The notes beneath the pieces are model-generated. The model had not been told where the DNA came from, did no database searches, and was given only the letters and a program-made list of their open reading frames with translations. The position numbers and the translations under genes are program-made. This document shows, piece after piece, positions 17,503 to 24,741 of a stretch of 33,855 nucleotides of DNA. Source of the stretch: Clostridia bacterium (GTDB taxonomy: Bacteria; Bacillota; Clostridia; Oscillospirales; CAG-382); assembly GCA_017456765.1 (NCBI GenBank), contig JAFTIR010000032.1:1-33855 (forward strand). Direction: 5' to 3'. The first letter of the stretch is position 1. Each line of letters starts with the position of its first letter.

Positions 17503-18693
17503 CTATATGCTTTCAACACCCGAAAGTAAAAGATCTACAAACTGCTTTGCAGTTCTTGGGTTTCTTCCGCCGTGACGGATTGCAAAAGCCTCGGCTCTTA
17601 TGAATAACTTTTCTTCTTCAAGAGTAATGCCACCGCGCTTGGCAAGGTCGGAAACAATCTGACAGTATAAATCCTTGTCTGGCTTTGAATATGTGATTGT
17701 AAGACCGAAGCGCGCAGAAAGACTTACGATTTCCTGAATCTTGTCGCCGACAGAGATCTCGTCCCCCTGCCTGTCGGAGTTTGTTTCCTTGACAAGGTGA
17801 CGGTGGTTACTTGTGACATAAATAATGGTGTTGTTGCCGCGGGATGAAACACCGCCCTCGAGAGTTGCTTTGAGCGCGCAGAAATCTCTGTCGTCGCTTG
17901 CAAAGGTAAGGTCGTCGATAAAGATGATGAATTTAAGCGGCTTTTCGGAAATGTTGTCAAGAAGCTCGGGGATAAGATGAAGCTGTTCCTTTTTAAGCTC
18001 GATAATGCGAAGCCCTTCCTCGTAAAATTCGTTGCCGATAGCTTTTACCGTACTGCTCTTGCCTGTGCCTGCATCACCGTATAGAAGAACATTGTTGGCA
18101 GGTTTTCCCTCGAGAAGCGCTTTTGTGTTGGCGATAATGAGATTTCTCTCCCGCTCGTAACCCGAAAGCTCTGAAAGCTTCTGTGGGTCGGGGTTCTTTA
18201 TTGGTATAATTTCGCCGTCGTCCCCGAGAATGAACATATGATATTTTGCATAAATACCAAAGCCTTTGCGGTGAATTTCACAAAGACGCTTGTGGTAGAT
18301 GTCTGCAAAATCAATGTCCTCGGTTTTCCATCTTGCAAGAGTTGTGTCACCCGTAAAGGTTCTTATCTGCTCGCCCTCATACTGCGCGAGAAATTCGAGG
18401 ATTTTCAGTTCTCGCTCCAAGAGCGGCTCTAACAGCTCGCCGTCACCTCTGCCTGTTATTTTGTATGTAGTATAAAGATTCTCGTCCTCAAGTATGAGCT
18501 TTAACATATACTGCGAGAGATTTCCTCCGTGAAAGAGAAGGCTTTGGGCGAAGTCACAATACTTGTCCGTAAGCTCGTTTTTGTTAGTTTCGTCGCAGTC
18601 AAAAAGCTCGAGTAATTTTTTTATAGTTTCGTCTTTTAAAATATTTCTGAAAATCACAAGACTGTGGAGTTTTCTCGAATTGTGAGTGTTCAT
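17503..18693 (-). CDS. DUF815-family AAA ATPase
   Basis: The 396-residue protein has an N-terminal helical region of about 190 residues and a C-terminal AAA domain. Walker A is LLYGDAGTGKSS, Walker B is FIIFIDDLTF, and a sensor-1-like IIYVTSN follows. The arrangement and the ARFGLTI-type C-terminal element match DUF815, a widespread family of unknown function related to replication-loader ATPases. The start at 18693 is chosen because AGGAGA lies 7 bases before it; an in-frame ATG ten codons upstream has no ribosome site. It precedes rseP by 57 bases on the same strand and no terminator lies between, so read-through into the rseP unit is possible. The cellular role is unknown. Confidence 0.88.
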   Translation of the reverse strand: MNTHNSRKLHSLVIFRNILKDETIKKLLELFDCDETNKNELTDKYCDFAQSLLFHGGNLSQYMLKLILEDENLYTTYKITGRGDGELLEPLLERELKILEFLAQYEGEQIRTFTGDTTLARWKTEDIDFADIYHKRLCEIHRKGFGIYAKYHMFILGDDGEIIPIKNPDPQKLSELSGYERERNLIIANTKALLEGKPANNVLLYGDAGTGKSSTVKAIGNEFYEEGLRIIELKKEQLHLIPELLDNISEKPLKFIIFIDDLTFASDDRDFCALKATLEGGVSSRGNNTIIYVTSNHRHLVKETNSDRQGDEISVGDKIQEIVSLSARFGLTITYSKPDKDLYCQIVSDLAKRGGITLEEEKLFIRAEAFAIRHGGRNPRTAKQFVDLLLSGVESI

Positions 18694-18783
18694 GTGTGTT
18701 TCTCCTATATTATATTGATACATAATATATTATATAGTATATAGTCGAATAAGAAAAGAGGAGTTTTTGAATATTCGGTGAAG

Positions 18784-18814
18784 AAATAAAAAAGGCTCTC
18801 ATATGTATGAGAGC
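18784..18814 (-). terminator. Terminator of the SHOCT protein gene
   Basis: Read on the minus strand, an 8-bp stem (arms 18795-18802 and 18807-18814, loop of 4) is followed by CC and a T-rich tract. It begins about 10 bases after the stop of the SHOCT gene. Confidence 0.85.
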
Positions 18815-18825
18815 AAGTGCCTGTT

Positions 18826-19200
18826 TTACAGTTCTTCAATAGCAAGGTCACGAAATTTCTTATATTCATCTTCAGTAATTAGTCCTTGTGAATGGAGTTT
18901 TTCTATTTTGACAAGCCTTTCAAATCCTGTGTCTGACTGTTCTTGTGAGTGATAGTTGTATGTTTTAGTGTTGTCGGCAATTTCGGTTGTTTTTTCAATA
19001 AGCTCACCAAAGCCATATAGCAGAAAGGTTGACACCCAGGACAAAAAACTGCCAATTATTATGACAAGTATACCAACTGCTGCCATTTCAAGATGCAAAA
19101 ACATAACAATGTAAAAACCCGTAAGTGTTGAACAAATGGTTCCGATAACAAAGAGTGCCGTTGCAAAATGTTTAATTTTTTGACCGATGTTGTTGTACAT
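18826..19200 (-). CDS. Small membrane protein with C-terminal SHOCT domain
   Basis: The 124-residue protein has two membrane helices at about 10-32 and 36-60, a polar linker, and a C-terminal SHOCT motif (about 95-122: IEKLHSQGLITEDEYKKF). SHOCT is a short helical oligomerisation module found at the ends of many bacterial membrane proteins. It is flanked by a consensus promoter and a terminator, so it is a single-gene unit. GGAGGA lies 7-8 bases before ATG. The long structured leader ahead of it suggests regulated expression. No specific function can be assigned. Confidence 0.85.
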   Translation of the reverse strand: MYNNIGQKIKHFATALFVIGTICSTLTGFYIVMFLHLEMAAVGILVIIIGSFLSWVSTFLLYGFGELIEKTTEIADNTKTYNYHSQEQSDTGFERLVKIEKLHSQGLITEDEYKKFRDLAIEEL

Positions 19201-19212
19201 AAAAGATCCTCC

Positions 19213-19247
19213 AAAAAATAAAAAATGCGCCAGTTTTCACTGACGCA
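19213..19247 (-). terminator. Terminator inside the leader, just before the SHOCT ribosome site
   Basis: On the minus strand a 9-bp stem with one U-G pair and a GAAA loop (19247-19226) is followed by six U, one A and more U. The T run ends directly before the GGAGGA ribosome site, so SHOCT mRNA is only made if RNA polymerase reads through. Confidence 0.85.
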
Positions 19248-19392
19248 CAAAAACACATCAGCTCCAACTGTCGCCAAACAAAATCCATCATAGCCCAATT
19301 AGTGTATGCGGAAATAGAGCATCTGCATTTTTCAAAAATGAAAAAATGCACACACTTTTGGGCGATAATTATATTGAATTTTGTTTGGCACT
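19213..19392 (-). ncRNA. Structured leader RNA ending in an intrinsic terminator (riboswitch-like or small RNA)
   Basis: A consensus promoter predicts an RNA starting near 19392, about 190 bases ahead of the SHOCT gene. It can fold as a nested rod: a perfect 12-bp closing helix (19389-19378 with 19284-19273), an asymmetric internal loop of 14 and 8 bases, a 6-bp helix (19363-19358 with 19298-19293), a 9-bp helix with one G-U (19356-19348 with 19309-19301), and A/U-rich sequence in the end loop. A terminator hairpin follows at 19247-19226. The 5' strand GUGCCA (19391-19386) could instead pair with UGGCGC (19232-19227) in the terminator's 3' arm, giving two exclusive folds as in attenuation riboswitches. 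The rod shape with a central bubble also recalls 6S RNA. I do not recognise a known class. Confidence 0.6.
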
Positions 19393-19396
19393 TACT

Positions 19397-19425
19397 ATTA
19401 TAAAACAATTATGCATTTTTGTCAA
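19397..19425 (-). promoter_or_regulatory. Perfect-consensus SigA promoter for leader RNA and SHOCT gene
   Basis: TTGACA (19425-19420) and TATAAT (19402-19397) are separated by exactly 17 bases on the minus strand. All twelve positions match consensus. The expected start is near 19392-19391, at the 5' end of the closing helix of the leader. Confidence 0.9.
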
Positions 19426-19440
19426 CTTATAGCCGTGCAT

Positions 19441-19468
19441 AAAAAAAGCTCCCATTTTTAGGGAGCTT
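19441..19468 (-). terminator. Terminator downstream of rodA
   Basis: On the minus strand AAGCTCCC pairs with GGGAGCTT around a 7-base loop, followed by a run of T. It lies about 60 bases after the rodA stop, beyond the palindromic repeat. Confidence 0.85.
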
Positions 19469-19470
19469 GG

Positions 19471-19526
19471 TAGCCGCATTCTCCTTCAGTCAGCTATCGC
19501 TGACAGCTTCCTCTCGGAGGAAGGCT
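19471..19526. repeat. REP-like palindromic element after rodA
   Basis: Two adjacent hairpins are visible: GTCAGC-TATC-GCTGAC (19489-19504) and CTTCCTC-TCG-GAGGAAG (19507-19523). They are preceded by CCGCATTCTCCTTCAGT-like sequence. The element begins 4 bases after the rodA stop. From memory, palindromes of this look (CTCC-TCAGTCAGC / GCTGACAGC-TCC) are scattered in many copies between genes of gut Clostridia; only one copy is in this window. Confidence 0.55.
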
Positions 19527-19530
19527 AAAT

Positions 19531-20967
19531 CTACTTAAACATCGAATCATCCATATGCGTCGAAACCGACAGTACCATACCCACCGCCAAGAGGCAGCTG
19601 AGTATCGATGAGCCGCCGTAGCTGAGGAAAGGATATGTAATGCCGATAACAGGCATGATGCCAAGACACATTCCGACATTCTCGATAACCTGTATCATGA
19701 GCATTGATGCAACGCCCACACATATGTAACGCCCAATTGAATTTCCGCATGAATGGGCAATCTTGAATACACGGATAATTAAAATTGATGTGAGAATGAG
19801 TATTGTGATAGCACCGATAAATCCCCATTCTTCGCAGAAGGTTGAGAAAATCATGTCGGTGTGCTTTGCGGGAAGATGGTCTGCGACCCCTTGAGTTACA
19901 GAGCCTTGCGTGTAACCTGTCCCGAAAATTCCGCCGTTTCCGATTGCCGTTTGGCTTCTTAATTGCTGATAACGAATACCTGTACCGAGAGGGTCAATGG
20001 TTTCGTCAAAGCATAACATGATTCTGTTCTTTTGATATTCATTAAGGTGTGACCATATGAACGGAGAAACACATACAAGCGCCGTGCCGCCTGCAATGTA
20101 ATACCATACACTTATTCCTGCCGCAAAACACATACATATGAATATTACAAGGAATATTGTGAGTGAACCGAGGTCACGCTGCAACAGAACAAGTCCGAAA
20201 ATGATTGCCGCGTGTATGCCGAGGGTGAGTACGGTTGAAAACTTGTGCATTCGTTCTCTCACCTGGGAAAGATGAACGGCAAAACTGTAAATGAAGAATA
20301 GCTTTGCAAATTCCGATGGCTGTATCTTGATAATACCCAAATCAATCCAGTTTGAGTTGGTTCCCTCTGTGACACTGCTTCCGAATATGTATGTTATAAG
20401 TAACAGTGCTACGTTGAAGCCTATAATCAGCCTGTATTTTGAAATGAAACTGCGATAATCTATAACCGATAGCACAAGAGCAGATAATAAGCCGAGGATT
20501 ACACCGAAAGCCTGGACTATTACATATCTTGATGTATCAAAGGACTTTGTTGCACTGTTGACCGAAAGAAGTCCCACTATACACAGTATAATTGAAAGGG
20601 CAAGAAACGGAACGTCAATCCGGCTAAGATGAGTCTTTATTAAAGATAGTAACCACTGCCTGCGCCGAACCTTCGGGTCTTTTGGTGCGGTGGGGACGGG
20701 TGGCGCGGATTTGAGGGTAAGGTTTCTTACGGCATGCCTGCGTCTTTTTTGTGAAAGGGTGTGCTTTTTTGCTTCTGCCGCAATCGGAGAAAGCAGTCTT
20801 GATGAGTTGGAAGTATCAACATGAGAAGAAGTAATTATGTTGATGTGTATTTCATCCGAAAGGGATTTTCTTGTAATGCTTGAACTTTTAATCTCCTCGT
20901 TTGCCGAGGACGAGCTTTTGATAACTTTTTTTACGGTATTTCGTTTAATTGTGTATTTGCTTTGCAT
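19531..20967 (-). CDS. rodA: RodA-type SEDS peptidoglycan polymerase with long N-terminal tail
   Basis: SEDS proteins polymerise glycan strands from lipid II. The 478-residue protein has about ten membrane helices from residue 120 onward and family signatures QPSEFAKL, QRDLGS and PFLSYGGSS. The sequence before the last motif (NVGMCLGIMPVIGI) is RodA-like rather than FtsW-like, and no ftsW-type division cluster is adjacent. SpoVE or FtsW cannot be fully excluded. Residues 1-115 form an extra Ser- and Lys/Arg-rich cytoplasmic tail that B. subtilis RodA (about 393 residues) lacks. The ATG has an AAAGGGGG site. It is divergent from an unknown membrane protein gene and is a single-gene unit. Confidence 0.85.
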   Translation of the reverse strand: MQSKYTIKRNTVKKVIKSSSSANEEIKSSSITRKSLSDEIHINIITSSHVDTSNSSRLLSPIAAEAKKHTLSQKRRRHAVRNLTLKSAPPVPTAPKDPKVRRRQWLLSLIKTHLSRIDVPFLALSIILCIVGLLSVNSATKSFDTSRYVIVQAFGVILGLLSALVLSVIDYRSFISKYRLIIGFNVALLLITYIFGSSVTEGTNSNWIDLGIIKIQPSEFAKLFFIYSFAVHLSQVRERMHKFSTVLTLGIHAAIIFGLVLLQRDLGSLTIFLVIFICMCFAAGISVWYYIAGGTALVCVSPFIWSHLNEYQKNRIMLCFDETIDPLGTGIRYQQLRSQTAIGNGGIFGTGYTQGSVTQGVADHLPAKHTDMIFSTFCEEWGFIGAITILILTSILIIRVFKIAHSCGNSIGRYICVGVASMLMIQVIENVGMCLGIMPVIGITYPFLSYGGSSILSCLLAVGMVLSVSTHMDDSMFK

Positions 20968-20999
20968 TATTTTCCCCCTTTCATCATAAGTATAATATG

Positions 21000-21028
21000 A
21001 TTATACAACTTATTTGAAAATAAGTAAA
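21000..21028 (-). promoter_or_regulatory. Candidate SigA promoter of rodA
   Basis: TTTACT (21028-21023) and TATAAT (21005-21000) are 17 bases apart on the minus strand. They lie about 33 bases upstream of the rodA ATG, leaving room for the AAAGGGGG ribosome site. Confidence 0.5.
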
Positions 21029-21057
21029 TAAGGAAATATAAATTTTATATAATGTTA

Positions 21058-21086
21058 TTGCAAACACAATAATTTGCTGATATAAT
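21058..21086 (+). promoter_or_regulatory. Candidate SigA promoter of the single-pass membrane protein gene
   Basis: TTGCAA (21058-21063) and TATAAT (21081-21086) are 17 bases apart, with TGA directly before the -10 box (extended -10). It ends about 20 bases before the coding start. Confidence 0.65.
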
Positions 21087-21106
21087 TTTCTTTAGAGGTG
21101 ACGATA

Positions 21107-21775
21107 ATGAGCGATTTTAATATAAATGAAAACGCAGATGTGTTTAATGAAGAAGAAGTAAAACAGAATATCTTTGTCAGAGTGCTGAAATGGTTGGGCG
21201 TTTCTGTAATTCTTCTTATCTGTGTTTTACTTCTGTACAGATGTGTTACGGCCAAAGACCACCCCGTTGTAAGTAAGGTGCTTATGAATGAAGCATTTCT
21301 TGAAGCCTTTGAGAATGAACCGGACAGTGTCAGGGTTCAGCAGTATGGAATGCAGTCGGCATGGGTAAGCGTTGATGACGGAAGACTCATTCAGTTTAAT
21401 CATCTTTATCATATACCCGTGACAAATCAGCTCCAGTTTTCTATAAAATATAACCATGATATAATAGATGGCGAGTTTGAAGAAATACCCTTCAAATTAC
21501 GACTCGTTGATGAAAACGGAAATGTGTTTGATGACTATTGGTTTGAAACGGCTTCACGTGAACGCTTCAGGTACATAAGAGTTTGCTTTGAGAATATTGT
21601 GCTTACAAAAGACGAATATGACACAAACGGAAAACAGATGCGTCATTCGTATGTTCTCGAAATAGATGCGGTTCAGTCGGACGGAAGCTATGAACCCTTG
21701 TGTAAGTATGAGGTTTATGACGGTGATAACCAACGTTCGGATGTTTTCAGAAATATCGAGTTTAAAGTTGAATAA
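21107..21775 (+). CDS. Unknown single-pass membrane protein, divergent from rodA
   Basis: The 222-residue protein has a short acidic N-terminus inside the cell, one membrane helix at about 29-45 (GVSVILLICVLLLY), and an outside domain of about 175 residues predicted to be mainly beta (FKLRLVDENGNVF, YVLEIDAVQSDG). It has no cell-wall sorting signal and no domain I recognise. The start at 21107 is preferred because AGAGGTG lies 8 bases upstream; an in-frame GTG at 21098 falls within that ribosome site. Sharing a divergent intergenic region with rodA suggests, but does not show, a cell-envelope role. Confidence 0.8.
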   Translation: MSDFNINENADVFNEEEVKQNIFVRVLKWLGVSVILLICVLLLYRCVTAKDHPVVSKVLMNEAFLEAFENEPDSVRVQQYGMQSAWVSVDDGRLIQFNHLYHIPVTNQLQFSIKYNHDIIDGEFEEIPFKLRLVDENGNVFDDYWFETASRERFRYIRVCFENIVLTKDEYDTNGKQMRHSYVLEIDAVQSDGSYEPLCKYEVYDGDNQRSDVFRNIEFKVE

Positions 21776-21783
21776 GAAAGAGT

Positions 21784-21809
21784 AAAAGACCGCATGAGCG
21801 GTCTTTTTT
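21784..21809. terminator. Terminator shared by the membrane protein gene and spoIIE
   Basis: AAAAGACCGC and GCGGTCTTTT form a perfect 10-bp stem with an ATGA loop, followed by TT on the plus strand; the A run gives a T tail on the minus strand as well. It sits between two convergent genes. Confidence 0.9.
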
Positions 21810-21816
21810 GTATGTT

Positions 21817-24162
21817 TCAGTTTATTTTTATAACGCAGGCAGAAGCATCGTCACGTTTTCTTGTTATTTCTCCCGATTTGTCAATAAGCCTTTTTGCGAG
21901 AAAAGCCGGCTCGTTTTCTTGGTTTGCGCCGATAAGCTCGGATAGCCATATAGCGTCTGCGTCAGATTCAATTACGCCATCCGAAACCATTATAATAACG
22001 TCTCCCTTTTCAAGTGAAAACCTTGTACTTTCTGCGCTGAAAGCAGGGATAATGCCGACGGGGGGAGTTTCTGAGCATATTTTGTAAAGCCTTGATTTTC
22101 TGAGAACAAATGACGGTGCAGCACCTGCCTTGATAAAGTATGCACTGCCCGAAAGCCTGTCAATTTCAAGTAGGTCAATTCCCGAAAATGTCTCGTCGTT
22201 CTTTGAAAGTAAGAGATTGTTGAGCATTTCTATACAGACATTTTTTGAAGTCCCCGCAGACAGCATTTTTTCAAGGAATACACATGAAAGACGGCTGGTT
22301 GCCGCCGCTGCTTTTCCGCTGCCCATTCCGTCGGCAATTATGGAATAGAAAAAGCCCTTGTCGTTTTCAAAAAAACTGACGGTATCTCCGTTTACATCTT
22401 CGTTTTCCTTGGCTTGGCAGCACTGGGAGTAATCTATGGATATAATGCCGTCACGTGTAAACTTCATAATGATGTCGGCATTGTCCGAAATGTCAAAGGA
22501 CGGCTCACTTAGCTTTATGCGGCATTCGTCGGAAAGGTATTCGGACAGTTCCCTTGAAGAGCAGGGAATTTTGTCGGGGCGGATGCCATGGATGAGTATT
22601 TCTTTGCACCTTGACCCACTGACGGTAACAAACGAAAACTCAATTCCGATTTTTTTGAGTGAATCGGATAATGTCTTTTCAAGCCTTTCGTCACGGGTGT
22701 GCTTTTCCGATTCCTGCTTTGTGGTCGAACGCATGAGGCGTGACATTGAATTATACAGACCTGCAACAGTCTGGGTTCGGTTTGATTTCATGGTGAGAAA
22801 ATGAAGCTCTGAATAGTGGCTGTTGATATAATTGCAAAGCTCTTTAATCTTAATGCACTTGTGAAGTAAGAAGGCGGAAAGCTCTTCCTCGTTTGTTCTT
22901 CTTGAATGAAGAATTGAAATAATTTTTGACCTGACGGAAGGAAGATTGCATTCTCTTTTGGCATAACACATGTTTTTCATTGAACAGCTTTGGCACACTT
23001 CTGTGAAGGCATTGTCTATAACAGCTCCCGTTTCGGCGTTTCCGGGGGATTTCATGTGCTCGGCAAATTTATAAAGAATTGAGGAGAGTCCCGAAAGAGA
23101 ATCGGAAACCTTTTCGTATTCACTGTTTTTGAGTTGTGTATTTTTGTCGTTTTTGCTTTCACTGACGGTAGAGGTGTATGAAAGCTCTGGCATTTTTTTG
23201 TAAAAAGCAAGATAGAGCAGTGTTCCCGAAATGACAAACGGAATAAAAGTATTTGTTTTTGCAATACCGAAAAGATATGAGAATACAAAGAATGAACTTA
23301 CGGGGAAGATTAGTACGGCAGCTAAAAAACTTTTGGTCATGAGATATGCAGAAATAAGACAGCTTATTCCCAATGGGGCAGAAAACAGCGGATTTGAGCA
23401 GGTAAAACCAAACAAAAACCCCGCAACACAGCCGTAAACAGGCCCTCTGCATTTGCATAGCCACAGTGACAGGAAGCTTGAAAGTATGAGTCCAAAGTCA
23501 ATTCCCCAAAAAGAGACCCTGTTAAAAGCGGGTATCATGCAAACACAAAGAGAATATATGGATAAAAGGTACAGGCTGTTTGACACGTCTTCTTTTTTTG
23601 AGCTTATCGTACCCGAAAACAAAAAAACACAAGCTACCGAAAGAAAAATGTATGTAAAATATGAGAGCAGACTGTCTGCGGAAAATTTGTTTGTAAAGAG
23701 TGTACATGCCCCGATAAATGCCGACGAAAAGAAGGCGGTAATGAGCCTCGGAAGAAGGGCTTCATTAAATTGATTTGATGTTATATTCTTGCGAAGAAGG
23801 AAGATGAGAAAGAATGTTATAAACTGAATAAGACCTCCCGTTTTATCAAAAAGGCAGGAAAGTGAAGCGCCGCAAAAGATAAAAACTGCATTTTCTCCAT
23901 AGCCGGTACAAAGAATTGCAAGTCCGAAAGGTAGCATTCCGACCTTTAACTTTGACAGTCCAAGGATAAAAGATAGTAGGGTGAAAAAGACTGCACTCTT
24001 AATTCTGTCCCTGTTTTTAATAAAACCTTCCTTTACTTCATCTTCAAAGGGACACAGTGCTCTTGTCAAAACTGCGGCAAAGCACGAAAGCTTCATTCTC
24101 AATTGTTCTGTTATTTTTTCTGCATTTTTTAGTCCGAGCTTTTTGAATTGATTGAGTTGCAT
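21817..24162 (-). CDS. spoIIE: Stage II sporulation protein E, SigF-activating phosphatase
   Basis: SpoIIE is a membrane PP2C phosphatase that dephosphorylates SpoIIAA at the polar septum and so activates SigF in the forespore. The 781 residues (B. subtilis 827) show about ten membrane helices between residues 45 and 330. A regulatory segment follows with a Cys cluster near 390 (CQSCSMKNMC). The C-terminal PP2C domain starts near 565. Metal-binding aspartates are visible in ADGMGSG (near 607) and SDGVIESD (near 727), with KRDDAS near the end. A GAGAGGA site precedes ATG. The upstream region carries a Spo0A box and a promoter with unusual 21-base spacing, as known for B. subtilis spoIIE. It is a single-gene unit. 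Confidence 0.95.
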   Translation of the reverse strand: MQLNQFKKLGLKNAEKITEQLRMKLSCFAAVLTRALCPFEDEVKEGFIKNRDRIKSAVFFTLLSFILGLSKLKVGMLPFGLAILCTGYGENAVFIFCGASLSCLFDKTGGLIQFITFFLIFLLRKNITSNQFNEALLPRLITAFFSSAFIGACTLFTNKFSADSLLSYFTYIFLSVACVFLFSGTISSKKEDVSNSLYLLSIYSLCVCMIPAFNRVSFWGIDFGLILSSFLSLWLCKCRGPVYGCVAGFLFGFTCSNPLFSAPLGISCLISAYLMTKSFLAAVLIFPVSSFFVFSYLFGIAKTNTFIPFVISGTLLYLAFYKKMPELSYTSTVSESKNDKNTQLKNSEYEKVSDSLSGLSSILYKFAEHMKSPGNAETGAVIDNAFTEVCQSCSMKNMCYAKRECNLPSVRSKIISILHSRRTNEEELSAFLLHKCIKIKELCNYINSHYSELHFLTMKSNRTQTVAGLYNSMSRLMRSTTKQESEKHTRDERLEKTLSDSLKKIGIEFSFVTVSGSRCKEILIHGIRPDKIPCSSRELSEYLSDECRIKLSEPSFDISDNADIIMKFTRDGIISIDYSQCCQAKENEDVNGDTVSFFENDKGFFYSIIADGMGSGKAAAATSRLSCVFLEKMLSAGTSKNVCIEMLNNLLLSKNDETFSGIDLLEIDRLSGSAYFIKAGAAPSFVLRKSRLYKICSETPPVGIIPAFSAESTRFSLEKGDVIIMVSDGVIESDADAIWLSELIGANQENEPAFLAKRLIDKSGEITRKRDDASACVIKIN

Positions 24163-24204
24163 TTTTTACTTCCTCTCAGTACGTGTTTTTTTATTCTCTG
24201 TACC

Positions 24205-24238
24205 ATAATAACAGAAGAACTATAAAATATTTGTCGAA
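24205..24238 (-). promoter_or_regulatory. Spo0A-type spoIIE promoter: 0A box and 21-bp-spaced -35/-10
   Basis: TTGTCGAA on the plus strand (24231-24238) is a perfect Spo0A box. On the minus strand its complement supplies a -35-like TCGACA (24237-24232). TATTAT (24210-24205) follows after 21 bases. Spo0A-activated SigA promoters of B. subtilis spoIIE and spoIIG are known for 21-22-base spacing with a 0A box at the -35 region. The -10 box ends 42 bases before the ATG. Confidence 0.75.
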
Positions 24239-24321
24239 GCACAGAGGGAAACACAATTGAAATTGTATATTTTTTGAAGGGTTTTGTTCATAAAATATTT
24301 TCAATTAAAGCAAAATAACTA

Positions 24322-24350
24322 TTGCATTGTCATTTGTTTTGTGTTATAAT
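24322..24350 (+). promoter_or_regulatory. Candidate promoter of rpmE
   Basis: TATAAT (24345-24350) is preceded by TGT, giving an extended -10. TTGCAT (24322-24327) lies 17 bases upstream as a weak -35. The distance to the rpmE ATG is 45 bases. Confidence 0.6.
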
Positions 24351-24395
24351 ACCAAAGTACGATAAAAGAGATTCTTTGATAAGGAGTGAAAATAA

Positions 24396-24596
24396 ATGAA
24401 GCAGGGAATCCATCCTGAATACGTTGAAGCAACAGTAAAATGTGCTTGCGGCGAAACATTCACAACTCGTTCCACAAAGTCTGAACTCAGAGTTGATATT
24501 TGCTCTAAGTGCCATCCTTTCTTTACAGGTAAGCAGAAGTTTGTAGATGCAGGCGGACGTGTTGATAAGTTCAAGAAGAAGTTCAATCTTGACTAA
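24396..24596 (+). CDS. rpmE: 50S ribosomal protein L31, zinc-binding form
   Basis: The 66-residue protein begins MKQGIHPEY, has TTRSTKSE in the middle and ends in a basic KFKKKFNLD tail, the usual L31 layout and length. Four zinc ligands are present as C16-x-C18 and C36-x2-C39, so this is the C+ type that holds zinc. AAGGAG lies 9 bases before the ATG. Ten of eleven lysines are AAG, the codon preference expected of strongly expressed genes here. It has its own promoter and terminator. Confidence 0.98.
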   Translation: MKQGIHPEYVEATVKCACGETFTTRSTKSELRVDICSKCHPFFTGKQKFVDAGGRVDKFKKKFNLD

Positions 24597-24612
24597 TTGA
24601 AAACGCAATTTT

Positions 24613-24639
24613 AAAGACGGTTAAAAAACCGTCTTTTTT
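24613..24639 (+). terminator. Terminator of rpmE
   Basis: AAAGACGGTT and AACCGTCTTT form a 10-bp perfect stem with an AAAA loop, followed by a T run 16 bases after the rpmE stop. Confidence 0.93.
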
Positions 24640-24685
24640 GCTTTTTGTTTTTCAAAAAGCGACAAATTTTTCTCTTGGTAAGTGA

Positions 24686-24717
24686 TACAATGTAAATATC
24701 GTCATACTTTGACGAAA
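24686..24717 (+). promoter_or_regulatory. -10 box and inverted-repeat operator before the Spo0A-like gene
   Basis: A TACAAT -10 box (24686-24691) is followed by a perfect inverted repeat TCGTCA-TACTT-TGACGA (24699-24715), about at the expected transcription start. Its right arm continues as TTGACGAA, one base from the Spo0A box TTGTCGAA. This makes it a candidate site for autoregulation or for Spo0A. No good -35 box is visible. Confidence 0.4.
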
Positions 24718-24741
24718 TATCAAAGACAACATGGTGAAACA

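Noticed and set aside
18694..18723. Upstream start for the DUF815 ATPase
   Set aside because: The ten extra codons contain the AGGAGA ribosome site for the ATG at 18693 and have no ribosome site of their own.
18721..18760. SigA promoter for the DUF815 gene
   Set aside because: TATAAT is present at 18734-18729 on the minus strand, but the region is almost pure A/T and no -35 box is convincing.
19059..19408. Short overlapping minus-strand frames in the leader before the SHOCT gene, as possible leader peptides
   Set aside because: They run through the terminator hairpin and into the SHOCT gene in another frame, lack a ribosome site and are rich in Phe/Cys as expected from a T-rich leader.
19201..19425. 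T-box riboswitch
   Set aside because: No T-box sequence (AGGGUGGUACCGCG-like) is present, and the downstream gene is not an aminoacyl-tRNA synthetase, amino acid biosynthesis or amino acid transport gene.
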